NCBI GenBank assembly: GCA_030613445.1 | Contig: JAUWLY010000134.1 | Span: forward strand, 1 to 7,537 | Direction of reading: 5' to 3' | DNA: 7,537 bases | Source of the DNA: Candidatus Stahliibacteriota bacterium | Lineage (GTDB): Bacteria; Hydrothermota; Tepidihabitantia; SM23-42 | Shown here: positions 1 through 7,314 of the stretch, piece by piece | Layout of the letters: each line of letters starts with the position of its first letter | Numbering within the stretch: position 1 is the stretch's first letter | Position numbers and translations under genes: made by a program | Notes under the pieces: model-generated | What the model was told of the DNA's origin: nothing | The model's database searches: none | What the model saw: the letters and a program-made list of their open reading frames with translations, nothing else

Positions 1-150
1 AAACCAAAAATAGTATATGATGAGCGATTAAGATACAATCTTGAGATTGTAAAAAAGATGGTAAATAATAATTATTTATACCTCAGGTCGCACAATAAAT
101 TTAAAGAGGCAGAGCAGACAAAGACCTGGCTCAAAAATTTCGAAAAATAA
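1..150 (+). CDS. 3' end of an unrecognised gene (partial, 49 codons)
   Basis: Frame 1 is open from the first base to a TAA at 148-150 and encodes 49 residues. The start lies outside the window. The other two forward frames close within the first 20 bases. The translated tail is charged and lysine/asparagine-rich, ends in TWLKNFEK, and looks like a soluble alpha-helical C-terminus with no membrane segment. It contains no family motif that I recognise, so no function is given. An open run of 49 codons in AT-rich DNA can arise by chance, but the composition and the promoter-containing gap that follows fit a true gene end. It is probably not part of the downstream operon, which has its own promoter. 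Confidence 0.55.
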   Translation, partial: KPKIVYDERLRYNLEIVKKMVNNNYLYLRSHNKFKEAEQTKTWLKNFEK

Positions 151-211
151 CAAAATAGACCTTTTTCTCCTAAAAAGTGGTAACCATATCTGTTATCGGT
201 GACGATCGACC

Positions 212-239
212 TTGACAAGTCATAAATCTAAAGTATAAT
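212..239 (+). promoter_or_regulatory. Consensus sigma70-type promoter for the three-gene operon
   Basis: A perfect -35 hexamer TTGACA (212-217) is separated by 16 bp from a perfect -10 hexamer TATAAT (234-239). A second TATAAT overlaps it (239-244) but would have a 21-bp spacer, so the first is preferred. Transcription would start near 246, giving a leader of about 20 bases before the ATG at 267. A small palindrome, CGATCG (203-208), sits just upstream of the -35 box and could be chance or an operator half. The match suggests strong constitutive expression, but no start site was measured. Confidence 0.8.
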
Positions 240-255
240 ATAATTATAAGGACAA

Positions 256-261
256 CGGAGG
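256..261 (+). promoter_or_regulatory. Strong ribosome binding site of the first propeller gene
   Basis: CGGAGG lies five bases before the ATG at 267, which is optimal spacing. It selects that ATG over the out-of-frame ATG at 262, which directly abuts the site and closes after two codons. Confidence 0.85.
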
Positions 262-266
262 ATGAG

Positions 267-3200
267 ATGAAGAAATTAATTGTAGTTACATTTATGTTGA
301 GTGTTGTTATTATAAACCCGCTTTACAGTGGTGAAGACGAGTGGACAAGTATTCAAGGACCACCCGGTGGTTATTGTTGGGCTGTGGATTTCTGTCCTTC
401 TCCCTTTACTAATACCTACGCCAATTCCGATTCTTTTCTGTATGTTTCATCTAATTATGGATTATCCTGGGAAACAACGACACATCCAGAAACTCAATTC
501 AATGACATTAAAATTGGGAAAAGTGACTTGGGCGGCTACTATGTTTTTACTGCAACTAACAGTAGTATATATCGTGGGTTAAATGGTACAAGATGGGAAA
601 GGGCTTATGATTCTACGTGTATGAAAATTGTGCTCGACCGAGATCAGATTAACTATATTTATGCCATTGCTGCGACTCCTGCAGGAACAAATGTTATGCG
701 CAGCACTGATCAAGGAGAAACGTGGGTTCCAATACAAGACCCAGGTGGCTGGTTATGCCTTGAGATTGATCCATTTGACCCCACGACCATATATGCTGGA
801 CACCTAACGGATGGCTTATGGGTTAGTTATGATGCAGGAGAAAACTGGGAGCTAACAGGTCCTGATAACGGCTATTATTTTGTTGGCAAGCAGATTGAGG
901 ATGTTGACGTTTCACCCAGAAATAGTATGGTAATTTTTGTTGTTGTCAGATTTTGTGGTACGTTGGAACAGTCTGAAATATGGAGATACAGACCAATTGA
1001 AGAATGGCAAAGAGTTTACGGTCCATCCGGCAATTGTGAAAACTATTCTCACCTTATAATTTCACAGCCTTCACCAGACACTATTTTTACAGTAATGCAA
1101 CATCATGAATGTAGTCCAACATATTATTCTTATGATGAAGGTAGTACATGGACGGGGTTCCAACCCGGTGGTAACTGGCCGCGATTATCAATAATAAATC
1201 TGTCTTCATTGCCAACAATTGACGGTTTGTTTATGATTGCAACGCAAGAGGCAATGGTACGGTCTGAAGATTTCCTTAATCCTTATAGTTTTTCTTTCAA
1301 TGGACTGAATACACGTTATGCCTGCTCTTTTATTACTGCCTATTATATGAATGAGGGTTTTCTAATTTGTAATTCATATCAACCAGAATCCACACCTGCT
1401 ACATGGGTTGGTCAAAGTAAAAATCAGTACATTTGGCGAACAACAGATGGAGGGAATAATTGGCAGGGATATCCTGAATATGTATACGAAGGTAGTTTTG
1501 CTGTAATTCCAATACAAATAAGAATTGTTACTCAAGACAGTGTGTATTTAATTGGTAAATGCGGCGTAACTGGACCAAGTCATTTTCATATTTCTGCCGA
1601 TGGGGGGCTCTCCTATGATCGTGTATTCACACCACCATCTCCACCAAACATCTCCTTAACAAATTTTGATGTCTTTTATAAGGCTGAAGATACTCTCTAT
1701 CTTATTGGCAATGATGGTTTGCCTAGTGGCTGTCATTTATGGCGGTCTGAATATCCATTCTCAGACTGGGTTGAAAAAACTACCTATATATCTGGAAAAG
1801 GGTATAGCCTGAAAATTCACCCGTTCAATTCAGACATTCTATTTTTCGGTGGCGTAGATATTGATTACAAAGGCTGTCGGTTCTGGAAATCTACTAATGG
1901 TGGAAATACTTATGTTGATCCTGCTAATAATGGCCTGCCAACCAGTGACGAAGACAACAACGTCATTTCTTCAATTGTTACAAGCTTTTCGACCCCAGAT
2001 AAACCTGTTATTCTTCTCTGTGGATTAAAGAAGTGGAGTGGATATTTACCTGGAGGAAGTTTTGGTGTTTATAAATCTACTGATTTTGGTGATAACTGGC
2101 AGAATGCAAATCTTGACGAAGAGATTAATGAATTAAAGCTTGACCTGCTTGACCAGAGTATAATTTATGCGGCAACACCTAACGGAATGTATGTCTCATA
2201 CGATCTTGGTAGTCACTGGAGTTTATTAAATCAGGGGCTTGAACTTGCTGAGTGTGGTGCGATTGACCTTTCGACAAACAGACCTCATCTATTTTGTGGC
2301 ACACCTCATGGTGTATTCAAATTTTCGCCGATAAAATTATTATCTGGAACTCCACTTACTACTGCCTACCAGTCTAAGAAAATAGTCATAAAAGATAATG
2401 AAATTTGGTTGACTTATCAAACTCCTGGTGGGATCTATTTTGGTACATCAGATTTAGACGGTCAAAGTAAGATAAGGGAATTCGGTGTGAAGAATGGTGA
2501 ATTCCCTACGATTAATCTTGATGCCAATGATTACCCTTGTGCAGTGTGGCAGCGTAATGTTGAAACCCTGATTGAAAAAGGCGGCGAACTGTGGTTTTCA
2601 AGGTCTGACGGTAATATATGGAGTGAACCATATTGTTTGGTTTCATTTGTTGGAGAGTTCGGAGAAGATGTGAACCTGGCGTCATTTATAATTGACCCGT
2701 CAACAAATATCGGTTATGTTGCATTTGAAGAGAGGGATCGTTTTATTAATGGACCTGTCTCAAGGCTCTATCTTGGCTGGTTCCCGATTAACAATCCTGC
2801 AGGATTTACATATGAGCAATTGGATTATGCCTGGTCACCAATTCGCTGTGAATTTCCATCAATCAGCCTAGGTTCTGATTCTCTTCACATTGCCTTTCAG
2901 AAAGAGCATAAAATCTATTGCATTAGAAAGGATATTGATACTGGAGACACTACCTGGCTGCTGATCTCTGATGAAGACAGATTTTCGCACCATCCTTATG
3001 TTGATGTAGAGGCAAATGGGAGAGTGAATTATGTCTGGGAAGACTCAACTGCTAATAACATTGAAATTTACTGGGCTTACGAATATAGAGAGCGATTTTA
3101 CCCCCAAGGCAATGTAAGTAATACGCCGGGTACATCACAATGGCCTCAAATCTGTAAAGGCACTACTTATATAACCTGGAGTGAATATATCTACCCACCT

Positions 3201-4136
3201 CAAGATCATAATTGGGATATTTTCTATAAAGACCTTGAATACGAAGACAATTACAATCTATCTGGCACCCTTGAAATGTCCAAATATTCTCATGGCATTA
3301 TTACTACAGGGGTTATCCCACCCAGATTAACCGCAATATGGACCGAGGGTAATCAATCGCCCTTTGAGATTAAGGCAAAGTCTGTTATTGTTAATCCTGA
3401 ACCTGCTTATTTTTATGTAAATGCTGGTGAGGAAGAATCGAGTCCCTGGACTGTTCAAAGAGAAGGGTATATCCAATTTGCTTCGGAACCTGAAAAGACA
3501 ATAGATTACCATACGCAAAAGTTAATCTACCATTTTACGGATTTAAATCCTGCAAAGCGTTATCGTATAAAACTTGTTTTCTATTTTGAATCTCAAGATC
3601 CAGACAACTGGAAGATGAAGGTAAATGCTGATAACATCTTTTATGCTAATAAATGGATAATCCCTGGTGAGATTATGACTCTTGAGCGATGGTTACCAAC
3701 TACCTGCTATGAAGATGAAGAGATTTATCTTGAGATCGAAAACGAGGTTGGCGATTATGCCCTTGCTGCCCAGATAATGATCTATGAATATGAACGAGAA
3801 CCGGAAGGAAGTGATAAAAGTACCCAGGAATTCGGAACTTCTAAAACTGAAGAATTCGACATATTCATCAACCCCAATCCCTGTCGTTCGCAAGCCGCTA
3901 TTCGCTATTCGGTTCACACAAACAATGAACAGTCAACAGCTTGTCTTAAGATCTATGATGCCTCAGGTCGTCTGGTCAAAAGATTCTTGAGAGGCCAAAG
4001 TCCAACGTCTAAAGTTCAAAGTCTACAATGGGATGGAACCGACGAGAATGGAAGAAATTTATCAAATGGTATCTATTTCGTCATCCTCGAATACGGAGGC
4101 GAACGGTTAAGCAAGAAACTCGTTTTGCTAAAATGA
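267..4136 (+). CDS. Large secreted multi-propeller (Asp-box) protein with C-terminal sorting domain
   Basis: 1289 residues. Residues 1-22 form a signal peptide: MKK, a hydrophobic core to about residue 19, then SG. Residues 25-690 carry Asp-box (BNR) turns of the form S-x-D-x-G-x-x-W at about 61, 146, 187, 288, 392, 443, 542, 604 and 644. Degenerate copies lie near 102, 238, 331 and 492, as in sortilin, GH74 or photosystem-assembly-factor-like propellers. Residues 700-1041 hold seven units of a different repeat whose core strand ends in WQ, FE, FQ, WE, WS or WT and is followed by an IYY-like strand; this looks like another propeller. Residues 1045-1177 look like an all-beta sandwich resembling a carbohydrate-binding or malectin-like module. 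Residues 1198-1289 are the sorting/FlgD-like domain (INPNPCRS, LKIYDASGRLVKRFL, QWDGTDENGR, GIYFVILE). No sialidase FRIP motif or other catalytic site was seen. Likely exported and surface-attached or released; ligand unknown. About 23 cysteines is many for a secreted protein. First gene of the operon. Confidence 0.88.
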   Translation: MKKLIVVTFMLSVVIINPLYSGEDEWTSIQGPPGGYCWAVDFCPSPFTNTYANSDSFLYVSSNYGLSWETTTHPETQFNDIKIGKSDLGGYYVFTATNSSIYRGLNGTRWERAYDSTCMKIVLDRDQINYIYAIAATPAGTNVMRSTDQGETWVPIQDPGGWLCLEIDPFDPTTIYAGHLTDGLWVSYDAGENWELTGPDNGYYFVGKQIEDVDVSPRNSMVIFVVVRFCGTLEQSEIWRYRPIEEWQRVYGPSGNCENYSHLIISQPSPDTIFTVMQHHECSPTYYSYDEGSTWTGFQPGGNWPRLSIINLSSLPTIDGLFMIATQEAMVRSEDFLNPYSFSFNGLNTRYACSFITAYYMNEGFLICNSYQPESTPATWVGQSKNQYIWRTTDGGNNWQGYPEYVYEGSFAVIPIQIRIVTQDSVYLIGKCGVTGPSHFHISADGGLSYDRVFTPPSPPNISLTNFDVFYKAEDTLYLIGNDGLPSGCHLWRSEYPFSDWVEKTTYISGKGYSLKIHPFNSDILFFGGVDIDYKGCRFWKSTNGGNTYVDPANNGLPTSDEDNNVISSIVTSFSTPDKPVILLCGLKKWSGYLPGGSFGVYKSTDFGDNWQNANLDEEINELKLDLLDQSIIYAATPNGMYVSYDLGSHWSLLNQGLELAECGAIDLSTNRPHLFCGTPHGVFKFSPIKLLSGTPLTTAYQSKKIVIKDNEIWLTYQTPGGIYFGTSDLDGQSKIREFGVKNGEFPTINLDANDYPCAVWQRNVETLIEKGGELWFSRSDGNIWSEPYCLVSFVGEFGEDVNLASFIIDPSTNIGYVAFEERDRFINGPVSRLYLGWFPINNPAGFTYEQLDYAWSPIRCEFPSISLGSDSLHIAFQKEHKIYCIRKDIDTGDTTWLLISDEDRFSHHPYVDVEANGRVNYVWEDSTANNIEIYWAYEYRERFYPQGNVSNTPGTSQWPQICKGTTYITWSEYIYPPQDHNWDIFYKDLEYEDNYNLSGTLEMSKYSHGIITTGVIPPRLTAIWTEGNQSPFEIKAKSVIVNPEPAYFYVNAGEEESSPWTVQREGYIQFASEPEKTIDYHTQKLIYHFTDLNPAKRYRIKLVFYFESQDPDNWKMKVNADNIFYANKWIIPGEIMTLERWLPTTCYEDEEIYLEIENEVGDYALAAQIMIYEYEREPEGSDKSTQEFGTSKTEEFDIFINPNPCRSQAAIRYSVHTNNEQSTACLKIYDASGRLVKRFLRGQSPTSKVQSLQWDGTDENGRNLSNGIYFVILEYGGERLSKKLVLLK

Positions 4137-4140
4137 AAGA

Positions 4141-4173
4141 TGAGCAGAGCCTGGTTACGTCAGGCTCTGCTTA
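4141..4173 (+). other. Perfect 10-bp hairpin between propeller genes 1 and 2
   Basis: GCAGAGCCTG (4144-4153) and CAGGCTCTGC (4161-4170) are exact reverse complements around a 7-base loop. The stem extends outward by A-U, G-U and U-A pairs to 4141 and 4173. It begins five bases after the upstream stop codon and ends ten bases before the next ribosome binding site. No T-run follows, so it is a poor intrinsic terminator. It more likely stabilises the 3' end of the upstream cistron, marks a processing site, or partly attenuates read-through. That role is inference. Confidence 0.8.
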
Positions 4174-4182
4174 CATTACGGC

Positions 4183-4188
4183 AAGGTG
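4183..4188 (+). promoter_or_regulatory. Ribosome binding site of propeller gene 2
   Basis: AAGGTG lies four bases before the ATG at 4193. The TGA at 4187-4189, which overlaps the site, is in frame with the gene and blocks any earlier start. Confidence 0.7.
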
Positions 4189-4192
4189 AATT

Positions 4193-5653
4193 ATGACTAC
4201 TTTCTTAATCTATTTCATCCTGAGTGTTCAATTTGACCAGGTTGCCTATTTCCCGTACGGATCTCCAGGAGATTTCCTTTACGTCTCGGACTGCGATCAC
4301 GATGGGAATTACGAATTTTTCTGTAACCCCGATACTGCCACATATTACTTTGAACACATAAATGCGAATCAATATGCGATAACAAATGTCTTCGGATTCG
4401 TGACCATAGCTGTAGGAAACGGCGATGTTGATTCATTAACTGACGCGTTTGGCAATATTCTTCATCCATTTCCAGGACATAGTGACACCCTCGCAATCTA
4501 TGAAAGCAGGGATTATAATTCTTTCCCTGATTCACAGGTATGGGTCTGTATGGATACGGTTGCTTGGTGTGCAGCGAATGGTATTTTTATAGACTTTGAT
4601 CAAGACGACAGGATGAATTTAATAACAAATTACGGCCATACAAATAGACTCTATATTTATGAAAACTTGAACGATAATGAATATGTTCAAAGATTCAAAT
4701 ATGTATTCTCTGATTTTATGTATGGTGAAATGACGATATTTGACTTCGATTACGATGGCTTGTTGGAGATTATTTATGGAGACGTCGATGGTAGAGTGCA
4801 TATTTTTGAGAATACGGCAATCGGGGTTGACAGTTTTCATCAAACTTGGTCTTATCAAATACCATCTGGTGTTAATGCCTGGATTAATGCAAAAGGAGAT
4901 GATATGGATGGTGACGGTAGGGTAGAATTCGTTGTTGGGTGTAGAGACTATTTTGGGTCGAGTTTTACTGTTTTCGAATCGAATGGCAATAATAGTTATG
5001 AAGAAACCTGGCATTTAAATTATACGACAGGTGGCTCTTTGACTTATGGTGACGTCGATTGTGGTGACGTTGATGGTGATGGGGTTGAAGAAATGGTTAC
5101 TTTTGGGGGATTGCTTCTCTATGTATGGAAGTGTGTTGGTCCTGACTCATTTATTCAATTCTGGGAGCATGACTTTCACTATGATTTGGTCGATGGCAGA
5201 TTGCTTGTTTACGATCTTAATCAGAATGGCTACGACGAAATTGTCATATCAGGATTTAATTATGATAGCACACCTCCATTAAAGACCTACATCTTTGAGT
5301 ATGTGCCACCGGGAATTACAGAAGAAACAAGCATTGAGATACAAGAGGCAGGATTAGAGGTTCAACCAAATCCTTTCAGAGATGGAATTGCTATTAGGTA
5401 TTGTATAGGACAATCCTCCTCATCCGGTGGATTGAAGATTTACGATGCAGATGGTCGTCTCGTAAAGAAATTTTTACTTCCCACTTTTCCGACTTCATCG
5501 AGCGGAATGGCAGGAGTCAATCCTTCACTCTCAGCTTCAGTGATTTGGCAAGGCGATGATGATTCAGGCCGCAAGTTGCCAGCGGGCATTTATTTTGTAC
5601 AACTTGAGAATCGCAATTTCTCGATAGTTGAAAAAGTTATTAAATTGGAGTAG
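4193..5653 (+). CDS. Secreted FG-GAP/VCBS-type calcium-loop propeller protein with C-terminal sorting domain
   Basis: 486 residues. The N-terminus is a short hydrophobic stretch (residues 4-14) with no basic residue before it. An in-frame stop six bases upstream rules out a longer form, so this is probably an atypical signal peptide. Residues about 25-370 hold Asp-rich loops of the D-x-D-x-D/N-G type: 33-38, 134-140, 184-189, 237-242, 292-297 and 341-346, each followed by a hydrophobic strand such as EIIYG, EFVVG or EIVISG. A degenerate copy at 78-84 completes seven units at 45-56 residue spacing, as expected for an integrin-alpha-like seven-bladed propeller binding calcium. Residues 388-486 are a sorting/FlgD-like Ig domain (VQPNPFRDG, LKIYDADGRLVKKFL, IWQGDDDSGR, GIYFVQLE), close to that of the upstream gene but with a Ser/Pro-rich insertion near 430-450. 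No enzyme motif was seen. An adhesive or structural surface role is inferred. Second gene of the operon, 56 bases after the first. Confidence 0.87.
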   Translation: MTTFLIYFILSVQFDQVAYFPYGSPGDFLYVSDCDHDGNYEFFCNPDTATYYFEHINANQYAITNVFGFVTIAVGNGDVDSLTDAFGNILHPFPGHSDTLAIYESRDYNSFPDSQVWVCMDTVAWCAANGIFIDFDQDDRMNLITNYGHTNRLYIYENLNDNEYVQRFKYVFSDFMYGEMTIFDFDYDGLLEIIYGDVDGRVHIFENTAIGVDSFHQTWSYQIPSGVNAWINAKGDDMDGDGRVEFVVGCRDYFGSSFTVFESNGNNSYEETWHLNYTTGGSLTYGDVDCGDVDGDGVEEMVTFGGLLLYVWKCVGPDSFIQFWEHDFHYDLVDGRLLVYDLNQNGYDEIVISGFNYDSTPPLKTYIFEYVPPGITEETSIEIQEAGLEVQPNPFRDGIAIRYCIGQSSSSGGLKIYDADGRLVKKFLLPTFPTSSSGMAGVNPSLSASVIWQGDDDSGRKLPAGIYFVQLENRNFSIVEKVIKLE

Positions 5654-5666
5654 GGCGTTCATGCCC
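5653..5666 (+). other. Short GC hairpin overlapping the stop of propeller gene 2
   Basis: GGGC (5653-5656) pairs with GCCC (5663-5666) around GTTCAT. An inner G-U pair can extend the stem to five. The first G is the last base of the TAG stop codon, and the stem ends four bases before the next ribosome binding site. No T-run follows, so it is not an intrinsic terminator. It could tune initiation of the next gene, but a four-to-five-pair stem may also be chance. Confidence 0.5.
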
Positions 5667-5670
5667 GTAT

Positions 5671-5675
5671 GGAGG
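5671..5675 (+). promoter_or_regulatory. Ribosome binding site that fixes the start of propeller gene 3
   Basis: GGAGG lies five bases before the ATG at 5681. The in-frame ATG at 5669 overlaps this site and has no purine-rich site of its own, so 5681 is the likely start. It also gives a cleaner signal peptide (MKYFIVALII...). Confidence 0.85.
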
Positions 5676-5680
5676 TTAAG

Positions 5681-7234
5681 ATGAAGTATTTTATTGTTGC
5701 ATTAATAATAGCAGGTTCTTTGACTGCCATAGAAATGTCTGATAGGACAAAGATTGATGACCATTATGATAAAGTTTTGTATGAATCTCGACAAGGAGTG
5801 GTTTTAATTGACTCTACTGGTGGCAATACTACACTATGGACTCAGATACATGAAAGTATTGCCTACAGTCCGATCGCTGATGGAATTCAGATTGTAAATC
5901 GTGGTTATTCCCCAACCGGGGTTTTGAATGTTCATCAGGCAGATGGAGATTTCTCATTCTGGGTTCATGATTATGTTGTATATAATCAGCAGATACCTCC
6001 GGCAAATGGCGGTGCACGTTATCCAACATCAGTAGCGGTAACAAATCCATATATTTCAATGCCGACTCTGGATGCTGGTTCTACCTTTGGCTATATGGTA
6101 GCACAATACTGTGAAGGTGGCTGGTTTTCTTCTAATTGGAACCCGCCAGTTGATATTGGTCCTGGAAATTTGGATATCCATAAAGTGATTGGTAAAGAAC
6201 TACCTGATGGCAATATTTTATTTATTGGTCTTGATGTAAATTATAACATTCTCTATCGAACATGGGATTCTACTCTTGCAAATCCAATTGCCTCAGGATT
6301 TGTTGCATCAGGTTATGTGTATTGGGGTTTTGATATTAATGGCGGCATAGCGTATGTCTTTTATAATGACACCTTAACCGATACACTAATATACTACAAA
6401 ACAACAACTGATGGTATCACATGGAGTGCGGAGCAGACCTGGAGTTTAGCATTCACTCCACCATATCTTAATGCTGATATTAAATGGCGACAGATGGCAT
6501 TAACTGATGATGGTCAACCCCGCCTTATTTTTGATGCTATTGATGATAGTGATGCTTTTTATCCCTGGTATGGTAAAATATATGTATCTCATACTTCTGG
6601 AATTCCACCGGTTGAGCTCACTGCTGCATTGGCTGACACTGAGGCGATCTATCCCACGATTGCCTGCGGAGGAGAAAAAGCAGTTGCAATCTTCAATGTG
6701 CCAAGAAATAATCTTGCGGATTCTTTGAATTGGTGGGATATTCATTATTGCTATTCAACTGATAATGGCATAACCTGGAGCCCACCTATTAATCTTACGA
6801 CATCGAGTCCCAAACGTGTGGGTCTTCAGCAAATTGCAAAAAGGGTTGACACACTGAGAAGTCATTTTTTTTATATCTATGCTGTTGATGCAGATGTAAA
6901 TCACGATCCATACTGGCATATCTGGTTTGGAGGAATTGATAATTTTCTTATCTTTTGTGGCTATGCGCCGATTGTTGGGATAGAAGAGGATAAGCAAACC
7001 CAAAGGCTAAAAGGTTCAAAATTAGTAATTTATCCAAATCCAGCTACGAATATTTTGAATGTGGAATTTGCAGCGGATAAACCATCAGTAATCCGTTTAT
7101 TCAATTGTCTTGGTCAGATTGTCTATTCAGGACCCATATACAAGCAATGCTCAATTGATATTTCTCACCTACCCTGGGGTGTTTATTTTGTGGATATCAG
7201 CAACATGAGAGGTAAGGTTCTATTAATAAGATGA
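5681..7234 (+). CDS. Secreted sialidase-like-repeat protein with type A sorting domain
   Basis: 517 residues from the ATG at 5681; a start at 5669 would add four residues ahead of the signal peptide. Residues 1-16 form a signal peptide (MKYFIVALIIAGSLTA). Residues about 40-430 are beta-rich with blade-like units: hydrophobic strands near 178-184, 222-228, 281-285, 333-339 and 395-401, each followed by a second strand such as ILYRTWD, LIYYKTT, KIYVSH or DIHYCYS. Two good Asp-boxes occur (TTTDGITW at 241-248, STDNGITW at 359-366). This resembles a noncatalytic sialidase-type propeller; the FRIP motif and arginine triad of true sialidases are not recognisable. Residues 448-517 form a classic type A sorting domain (VIYPNPATN, IRLFNCLGQIVY, LPWGVYFVDI, KVLLIR), more Bacteroidetes-like than the domains of the two upstream genes. 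Likely exported; ligand unknown. Last gene of the operon, 27 bases after the second. Confidence 0.85.
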   Translation: MKYFIVALIIAGSLTAIEMSDRTKIDDHYDKVLYESRQGVVLIDSTGGNTTLWTQIHESIAYSPIADGIQIVNRGYSPTGVLNVHQADGDFSFWVHDYVVYNQQIPPANGGARYPTSVAVTNPYISMPTLDAGSTFGYMVAQYCEGGWFSSNWNPPVDIGPGNLDIHKVIGKELPDGNILFIGLDVNYNILYRTWDSTLANPIASGFVASGYVYWGFDINGGIAYVFYNDTLTDTLIYYKTTTDGITWSAEQTWSLAFTPPYLNADIKWRQMALTDDGQPRLIFDAIDDSDAFYPWYGKIYVSHTSGIPPVELTAALADTEAIYPTIACGGEKAVAIFNVPRNNLADSLNWWDIHYCYSTDNGITWSPPINLTTSSPKRVGLQQIAKRVDTLRSHFFYIYAVDADVNHDPYWHIWFGGIDNFLIFCGYAPIVGIEEDKQTQRLKGSKLVIYPNPATNILNVEFAADKPSVIRLFNCLGQIVYSGPIYKQCSIDISHLPWGVYFVDISNMRGKVLLIR

Positions 7235-7314
7235 ATTTCCTAAGAAATCGTATACGTATTTCCAATTCCACAAGATATTCATGATTAGTTAAATAAAAAC
7301 GTAATTAGTATTCC

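Noticed and set aside
178..197. Palindrome TGGTAACCA and possible stem GGTAAC/GTTATC after the first partial gene
   Set aside because: The stem is short, contains a G-U pair and is not followed by a T-run, so I cannot support a terminator or operator call.
262..270. Two-codon upstream reading frame (ATG AGA TGA) overlapping the start of gene 1
   Set aside because: Its ATG directly abuts the ribosome binding site, too close for initiation, so it is most likely incidental.
267..4136. Sialidase (neuraminidase) enzyme call for the Asp-box protein
   Set aside because: Asp-boxes are structural and occur in many propellers. No FRIP motif or recognisable arginine triad was seen.
4144..4170. The 10-bp hairpin as an intrinsic terminator ending the operon after gene 1
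   Set aside because: No T-run follows the stem, and no promoter is visible before gene 2, which must then be transcribed by read-through.
4619..5014. 131-codon open frame on the minus strand within gene 2
   Set aside because: It lies fully inside a well-supported secreted protein gene, has no recognisable motif and no ribosome binding site that I can support, so it is a shadow of the coding strand.
5669..5680. ATG at 5669 as start of the third propeller gene
   Set aside because: It overlaps the GGAGG site that serves the ATG at 5681 and has no binding site of its own.
7249..7256. CGTATACG palindrome after gene 3
   Set aside because: Eight bases is within chance expectation and it has no partner copy nearby.
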